From the NCBI RefSeq assembly GCF_030936135.1, contig NC_082597.1, forward strand, positions 41,273,095 through 41,337,094: a DNA stretch of 64,000 bases, given 5' to 3'. Numbering within the stretch: position 1 is the stretch's first letter; every line of letters begins with the position of its first letter. Shown one piece after another: positions 22,709 to 64,000 of the stretch. Source of the stretch: Gavia stellata. Its lineage: Eukaryota; Chordata; Aves; Gaviiformes; Gaviidae. The position numbers and the translations under genes are program-made. The notes below the pieces were generated by a model. That model saw only the letters and a program-made list of their open reading frames with translations. It searched no databases and was not told the origin of the DNA.

Positions 22709-23496
22709 TTGAGCGGGAGTGTTGATCTGCTGGAGGGTAGGAAGGCTCTGCAGAGGGATCTGGACAGGCTGGATCGATGGGCCCAGGCCAATTGTATGAG
22801 GTTCAACAAGGCCAAGTGCCGGTTTCTGCACCGGGGTCACAACAACCCCATGCAATGCTACACAGCCTTGGGGAAGAGTGGCTGGAAAGCTGCCCCACAG
22901 AAAAGGACCTGGGAGTGTTGGTTGAGAGCCGGCTGAAGATGAGCCAGCAGTGTGCCCAGGTGGCCAAGAAGGCCAACGGCATCCTGGCCTGTATCAGAAA
23001 TGGTGTGGCCAGCAGGAGCAGGGAGGTGATCGTGCCCCTGTACTCGGCGCTGGTGAGGCTGCACCTCGATTACTGTGTTCAGTTTTGGGCCCCTCACTAC
23101 AAGAAGGACATTGAGGTGCTGGAGCATGTCCAGAGAAGGGCGACGAAGCTGGTGAGGGGTCTGGAGCACAAGTCTTCTGAGGAGCGGCTGAGGGAACTGG
23201 GGTTGTTCAATCTGGAGAAGAGGAGGCTGAGGGGAGACCTCATCGCTCTCTACAATTACCTGAAAGGGGGTTGCAGAGAGGTGGGTGTTGGCCTCTTCTC
23301 CCAAGTGACGAGTGACAGGACAAGAGGAAATGGCCTCAAGTTGTGCCAGGGGAGGTTTAGGCTGAATATTAGGAAAAATTTCTTTACTGAGACAGTGGTG
23401 AATCACTGGAATAAGCTGCCCAGGGAAGTGGTGGAGTCACCCTCACTGGAGGTGTTCAAGGAACGTGTGGACATGGCATTGCGGGACATGGTTTAA
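22709..23496 (+). pseudogene. CR1 ORF2 C-terminal remnant with one frameshift
   Basis: Coding remnant inside the CR1 copy, covering the thumb and C-terminal region of the CR1 polymerase. The active-site motifs of the RT lie upstream of the truncation. About 210 codons stay open from the frameshift to the natural stop. It is a dead fragment, not a host gene: there is no promoter, and it is 5'-truncated and frame-disrupted. Confidence 0.9.
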
Positions 23497-23570
23497 TGGG
23501 CATGGTGGTGTTGGGTTGATGGTTGGACTTGATGATCTTACAGGTCTTTTCCAACCTTAGTGATTCTGTG
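22709..23570 (+). mobile_element. CR1 LINE, 5'-truncated, relatively young copy
   Basis: About 860 bp of the 3' part of a CR1 non-LTR retrotransposon: the C-terminal end of the ORF2 reverse transcriptase, then the 3' UTR (GGTTGGACTTGATGATCTTA) and a tail ending GATTCTGTG. The frame starting near 22709 encodes [15 protein letters not shown] second frame carries the rest up to a natural stop at 23494-23496 (R-D-M-V end), with segments such as P-L-Y-S-A-L-V-R and [10 protein letters not shown]. The switch is a single frameshift near 22855-22870. It lacks the endonuclease and catalytic core, so it cannot move on its own. The long uninterrupted frame suggests a recent insertion. Confidence 0.95.
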
Positions 23571-23774
23571 AAAAGTGGCACTACTTGTTCCTTGTTCTCT
23601 GCCCTGTGCTGCTACATCTTTTATGCTGGTATAATTAATTTGTGCTGTGTATGGTGAACCACATAAAGAAGCTGATAAATTTCAGTCTTAATCAGTTCTT
23701 TTAGCCAGAACAATCATACTACGCATTTTTTCACTGTGAAGTACATACCTGAGTATATACATACAGCAAGCTTG

Positions 23775-25875
23775 TTAAAATCATAGATTTACAGTATTGG
23801 AAGGTAGTTTGAAAAGCTTGTGAATGATAAACTAGCTAGACTATCTCCTGTTGGAAGGCATGCCTCTCTTCTGCTAGATGCTTTTCTAATCTGTTTGGAG
23901 GATACCTTTGTAGTCTATTATGCAAGCAGTTTTCAGGTGTTTGTAGACTTCCAGGGCAGACTGAATGGTCACATGTAGCTGGTGATTTTCTGTAACTTCT
24001 GACTTCCTTCATACGAGCTCTGTCTTCTCTTGTAATTGTGCAGCTGGTAATCTGTAAGTAGCCCTTCCCCTGCCAAGATCTGTTTAAATTTCCTAACTGT
24101 TGCAGCATCTGAGGTAGGTACAGTCTGGGGATTTATGGGTGTTCTCTACACGGTCATTTAGGCTATTATTAAATAGTATAGGAGTGAGGGTGGGTACCTG
24201 TGGCTCTTCTGTTCTCTGCACCCTTCCATTTAACAGTGAACCCACCCCTTTGTCCAATCTATTAGTTTCCTCTGGACTTGGTTTCCTTATCTGTCTTGTA
24301 AGAATATTATAAGAGACCATGCCAAATGCTTCACTACCATCAAGATGAATGACATGTATTGTTTTGCCTTGGTCCACAGGACTGTCATAAGAGGAAATGA
24401 GATTTGCTTGACTCAATTTGTTCTCAGCAAATCCATCTTGACTGTTTAATCATCTGTTATCTTCTAGGTCTTTACAAATAATTTCAGTACTTCTGTTTTC
24501 TTAAACAAATGGAATCAGACTGGTCCATAATTCTTCAGCCCTTCCTCCTCCCCAATATCTTCTTGAAAATGGACATAATTTTGGCCTTTTCCCAGTCTTT
24601 TGTCACTTGTCCATCCCCTGAGTTCTTAAAATAGTTAATCAGACTTATCCCAAGTCTTCTCCAACATTGTTTTATCTTGTTAAAAGCTAAAAGCTTACCT
24701 CTCTGCCCTTGCTATTAGATATGATAGACCCCTAGTTACAGCTGATTCTTTTAGCAAAGAATGATTAAAAAAACCCTAAAACATTAAATACTTAGATAAT
24801 TTTAATGTTTTTTCCTGTTTTGTCCTCTCATGTTTAGTAGTGGTCTAATACTTCAATTCTTCTGGCTGCTGGAAAAAATTGCTTTTGGTGTCCTATACTA
24901 ATTACTTTGAATTTTGCACCACAGCCGTTGCCTGTGCGTTAATGTGTTATGCTGCCTGTATTTAGTAGCTTGGTCCTAGTTTTCATGTGCTGTAAGCTAC
25001 TTTTTTGAATTGAAGATAATGACAAACTAATGACTTATGATGCTGCTAGTAAAAGTGTAGTAGAAGACTACACTTCCTCTACAGTGAAACAGTTTCCTGA
25101 TGAATCTATAATTTTTTTCCTAAAGCAAGGAAAGAATTGTCTTTCTGCACTAGGTTTCCTCCCCTTGGATGTTGTAATAACTGAATTTACTGAAGTTCTC
25201 TTTTCTGAAATTGTCAGTTTCTGCTTTCTTCTCTGACTTTTTTTGGCTGAAGATTGTGAATTCATTTTATGTTCATTCTTCACGCAGTCCACCTTCTGCA
25301 TAATATTTTCAACCAGCTCTTCTCCATTGGCTCAAATTAAATCTACCAGAGCCTCTCCTTTCATTGTTTTCTTCCAAATCCTGGATCAAAATTTATCATT
25401 TGTATTCCCAGATCTTCCTAGCCAGTCTATCATTTGGTAGATACCCTTTCCCAACAGCTGTTGATTGATTAAAATCCTCTTAGTGCTGTTAGAACTTGGG
25501 ATGATTTTACTGGCTGCTTGAAAACCTGTGTTTCCTGTATCTCTGTGGCTTAAAAATTAGATGTATGTTCTCATCACAGATTTTTCAGCAGACCTATTAT
25601 CTCACTCAGAGAAATGGACTTTGAAGTTGGTGTGTGTATCTTTTGATAATCTGGGAACAGATTGTACACCTTTCTTTCCTTGTTGTAAGAAGCAACTTTG
25701 GCTAGTCCTCTTGTCAATTATTTCACAAATTCCTTGTTTTACCAAACAAATGATGATTTGGTTAGGTATCAAGACTTCTGTTTTCTGCTTGTGTCAACAT
25801 CTCTTGCATTAATAATAAGCGTATCTGTTCTTCTCCTTGCCTTTTTGACTTTATATCGAATAATGTTATTTTCAT
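23775..25875 (-). mobile_element. Ancient, decayed CR1/L3-like LINE, near full-length
   Basis: Read on the - strand, short segments appear in the order expected of a CR1-clade LINE. Near 25793-25819 is an N-A-R segment typical of the start of the endonuclease. At 24559-24600 is K-D-W-E-K-A-K-I-M-S-I-F-K-K, resembling the pre-RT D-W-K-x-A-x-I/V-x-P-I-F-K-K motif. At 24324-24377 is V-D-Q-G-K-T-I-H-V-I-H-L-D, resembling RT motif A. At 24213-24236 is L-L-N-G-R-V-Q-R, and at 24153-24197 a L-T-P-I-L-F-N-N-S-L-N-D segment resembling the G-P-I-L-F-N-x-x-I-N-D motif. A degraded 3' end may lie near 23775-23830. Stops and frameshifts are frequent. The outer limits are uncertain by about 100 bp. Confidence 0.75.
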
Positions 25876-28800
25876 TTTTAGATCCTTGTGAAGTCCACCT
25901 TTCTTTATGCTTTTTGATACTTTTTCAATACTTTTTCACAGCTTCATTTCCTTCCCCATTCTGCCACACTATGACTTAAAAGTTCTACTTCCTGCTGTAG
26001 CACTTGGTGTTGATCTGGGAGAGCCAGAGGTAAATTCAGATTATTTCTTGGTGTATACTAGCTACTCTGCACTGTGAATTTTATCCTCCTGTTAAAATCA
26101 AATGGAAGGTCTTAAGGTTGCTAGTAAATGTCATCAAACTATGGTAAATGTTACAAATAGTTTTAAAGAAAACTATGCTGAAATGGACGGTATCTCTAAA
26201 GGGGGAAAATGACATCTCACAGACTTGCTTCAGAGTTAAATTTCCATTTGAGAATTCTGCATTTTTTGAGCTTAAAAAGTGCATAGCTTACGGGTTCAGA
26301 CAATGCTGACTCTGTTCTCATAAGAGGACAGGAAAGATATGTGTATAAACTAAAGAAGATCTTGGAGTTTCTGATTATAGGAAATAAGATGCCTTTCAGA
26401 AATAAAAGTAAGCTTATCTCTGTGTGGTAGTCAGCTACCAGATATTTTTGAATAGCTGCTTCAATGAAGTTCCAATTTTTTGGCCAGGGATTTTAAGTGT
26501 TCAGTTGTGTTACATATATGGCACTGTGAACTATAATTGAACTCTAAACAAAATCTGTAGTTTAGCAGTAATCCCAGAGCCATATACCAGCTCTGTTGTA
26601 CTGTAGCTAGAACAAAGAAGAAATAAACATTTTCAGTACATAAATGTGTGTCCTTTAGTCTGGCACTGATATGGGAAAGTCCACCTACAAAATACAAGTT
26701 GCAAAAGAAGAACTTCTCTCCAGGAAGAATCAGTCTCTCTGTGGGATTCATGGGCAGGCAGCATGGTTGCAATAGTTGAATCATTTGAGCTTCTTCCCTG
26801 CTTGTTACACGGTTACCTGCTGATATAATGTACCTTTGTTTGTTTTGCATTCATGAGTCATCCTGAAGAGGCTATGAGAGACAGAAAACCTTTGCCATGC
26901 TCTAGTTACCGCACAGAGCTGTGATAGATAGCAAGGCTACTGGGTAATAGGGTCACTGATTTGTGTGATGTCCCAGCTGCAGGGCTAGCATCTAACAGTA
27001 GATAAAATCATGCTCTGTCATGCCGGTAGGAGAAAAGACTGCTCAGTAGAGCTTGGTTTCATCACTGGAGCATTCGGAGAGTGCTAAGCAATCTCTCTCT
27101 CACAAATTGTTCAGCTGCAGGAACTGCGTCTAGGTATCTCAGGCATAGCAGGTAGGAATAGAAAAGTCCAAAGACTCCAACTTGCTTTCCCATTATTAAA
27201 AATAATGAATAAACATGACAGAATCTCTCTTGATAACTTAAGATATGAGACTGAACTATGACATGTAGACATGCTTTCCCCTAACTGGGAAAACAAAGTA
27301 AAACTCTGTGGGTTAGCATAATGAAAATGATTGATTTGCATTACAGGAGCAGGTAGAGGAACCAAATACTATTACAATCTTATTGTCAAGCAGAAGAAAG
27401 GAAAAGCAAGGCTAAAAGGGTTTACTTCAAACCTCCCATGAGTTCTGAGGCAGAACCTAGCCTGGTCCTGAACATCGAGCACGACCATCCATTTTAAAAA
27501 GGGTGTCATCTCACTGACAATGGTCAGTTTAGACTGGAAGCTTTTGCTGGTTTTTGTTAGCTGTGATTAACAGGAAGATTCCACGATACTCCATGGGAGC
27601 TATGAAATGTTCTCAAATCTTCTGTTGTGCTTCTGTGTTGGTCTCTCTTTTTAAGAGCAAAACAAATTCCCTGATGATGCAGATATGTAAGTGCTAGTTA
27701 TGAGATGCTGAGTCTAGCAAGGCTAAAGGCAGTGAGGTTGTGGAGGCAGTCTGCAGCTGAACTCAGATGTGACATGAAGCTTAGTACTGAGTGATACCTC
27801 CTGCTGCTTGCTTTGTGCAGCTCCCTGCTTGGTGTTTCAGCTTCGGTGGATCTCCCTGCTCAGTGTCACAGCTTCAGTGAATCTGGATTTAACTTTTTCT
27901 TCTCAATCTGTGTGATCTGTGTGTATACCGAGTTAAGGCCAAGTGATGCCAGCTGTCACATTCAGCTAGGTTGCCCTTGTTTGGGGAGGCTGCAGGGCAA
28001 GGCACCAATGGTGCTTTTCAAGGGGAAGTGGTGACCGTTTCCCCTGCCTGGTGTGTTGGAATAGAGAAAAACGTGTATGTATTTGAAGGAAACTTACTGA
28101 AACAGGGCTCCCAATCCAGATGTGCTGTTCAGTCCTACACTCCGTAAGGTAACCTATTTGTTCCAAGTAAGTCATGGAAAAGTTTTGGAAAATGGGAGAA
28201 GCAGGGAGGAAAACTATAAGGAGAGCAAGTGGCAATGGTAAGCAACAAAATGAGTGTTTAACCTCAGAACGTTAGTGGAAGAGAAATTACAAGTCCTAAA
28301 ACAATTTCACAAGTCTATTTGAGAGACTGAGACAGTCCTTTAAGACTGCAGTCAGGTTATTGTTTCAGCAGTTGCCTTCTGCTCACTTAAAATTTCTGAG
28401 CTAATAGTAGTCTGAAATTAAGTAGTAAACAAATTCTTAAAAAAATATCTAAGTCTTTACCCCAGAGACACAAGTATTTCAGAGACAAGTGAAGTTGTCA
28501 TATAGATGTAAATATAAAAGGATCTGTATGGGATTGTTTTACCTTCATAGGTGATTAATTGCTTTATTGATGTTGTGGTTAGAAGAGAGTCTTATGCTCA
28601 GAGTCTGGCCCTTACACAGCTCAGGTAGAAACCACAGCCATTGCTATCTTGACTGAGAAGCTTTCTCTGGTTAAGCATTCTCTCTCAGTGGAAGTACTCT
28701 TTCCATGTCACCAATCGCCCTGCAATATATAAGGTATGTTAAGTCTTGCATTACAAGATACTATTCCTATCCCTTCGTACCTCTGTTTCAGTAGCCTGTG

Positions 28801-28929
28801 TTTTTCAAAGCAGTACTCTATAAAGGGGGGAGAGATGAGTTTCTACATCAGAGAGTTTCTCACATCAAAATCTCAGCACAACTTCTCTGTGTAGAAACTC
28901 AGCCCCTGCTTTTCTTTGGCATCTTGTCC
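25876..28929. other. Intergenic spacer upstream of TPH2
   Basis: I can support no gene here. A 129-codon - strand frame (26461-26850) and several shorter frames have no recognisable family. Enhancers for TPH2 could lie here but cannot be identified from sequence alone. Confidence 0.6.
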
Positions 28930-29420
28930 CCGTGTCCGCCCTGGGCCCTCTCCTGGCACTGCTGGCCATATGTCTCCCCAGGGCCCCGGCGGCCTCTGGC
29001 AGCGTGCCCTGCTGCCCACGATGCGGGGAGAGGGCAGGCCTGTCGGGTTCAAAGCAGCGTTTCCCTGCCCCAGGCAGGCGGCCGCGCAGGCCTGTGCCCC
29101 ACAGCGGGGCCGAGGCGGGCAGCGGTGTGAGGGGAAGGTGAAGGCGTTGCCTTCCCCCAGGGTAGGCGGGGGGAGCCGCCCCGCAGTGGGTGCCTCCGGG
29201 CTTGCGGTCGGCACTGCTCCCCCGCAGCCCTCCTGGCCCCGGGGGGCTCCTGCCGGGCCGCTGGGCAGCGCCCGGAGGCGACACCGCTCCCCGTCCCGCC
29301 CCGGCGGTGCGCGGCGGCGGCTGAGGTAAGCGGAGGCCGTGGGCGTTCATCTGCCGGCGGCTCTCGTCACCCGGAGACGGGTCTCCCTTAATCGGGTTTC
29401 CATCAGTCTCCGCGGGGGCG

Positions 29421-29428
29421 TATAAAAG
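29421..29428 (+). promoter_or_regulatory. TPH2: TATA box of TPH2
   Basis: TATAAAAG, a canonical TATA box, lies 66 nt upstream of the ATG at 29487. It predicts a start site near 29450 and a 5' UTR of only about 35-40 nt. A TATA box inside a CpG island suits a tightly cell-type-restricted gene. Confidence 0.85.
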
Positions 29429-29486
29429 GAGCCGCCGCGGGGCGAGGCGGGCAGAGCGCGGCGCTGCCCCCCGCCCGCCCGGCCCC

Positions 29487-64000
<34,514 letters not shown>

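Noticed and set aside
22858..23406. 182-codon - strand frame
   Set aside because: It is the antisense shadow of the CR1 polymerase remnant.
26461..26850. 129-codon - strand frame near the fossil LINE, considered as its 5' part
   Set aside because: It lies upstream of where the endonuclease begins and shows no LINE motif.
29460..29470. Possible REST/NRSF half-site (GGCGCTGCCCC) near the TPH2 start
   Set aside because: Only a half motif in GC-rich DNA; the second half is absent.

Overview
This is vertebrate nuclear DNA, most likely from a bird. The evidence is multi-exon genes with GT-AG introns, CR1 (chicken repeat 1) LINE copies ending in the family's degenerate ATTCTATG-type tail, an LTR of a type I associate with bird genomes, and a compact CpG-island promoter. 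Two protein-coding genes can be supported, both on the + strand and in the order also known from mammals: the 3' part of TBC1D15, then the 5' part of TPH2. I cannot identify the species.

Layout. Positions 1-739 are intron. From 740 to 16687 lie the last eleven coding exons of TBC1D15 (449 codons), holding most of the TBC Rab-GAP domain with both catalytic fingers; its 3' UTR follows, with poly(A) signals between 17.4 and 17.8 kb. From about 17.9 to 28.9 kb is a gene-poor spacer with a cluster of retroelements: an LTR-like unit (about 21.70-22.26 kb, - strand), a fairly young 5'-truncated CR1 (about 22.71-23.57 kb, + strand), and an old, heavily decayed CR1/L3-like LINE (about 23.78-25.87 kb, - strand) that still shows endonuclease and reverse-transcriptase motifs. 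A CpG island (about 28.93-29.73 kb) carries the TPH2 TATA box and first exon. TPH2 exons 1-8 (357 codons) run from 29487 to 52099. The rest, 52.1-64.0 kb, is intron 8; the exons that complete the catalytic domain are beyond the window.

The two genes are neighbours but not functionally linked. TBC1D15 is a GTPase-activating protein for Rab7-type GTPases in mitochondrial and lysosomal dynamics. TPH2 is the neuronal, rate-limiting enzyme of serotonin synthesis. I see no new multi-gene system. The points most worth checking are a GC-AG splice donor in a 109-bp TPH2 intron that falls within the ACT-to-catalytic linker, the fossil LINE, and a few unexplained repeats and open frames.
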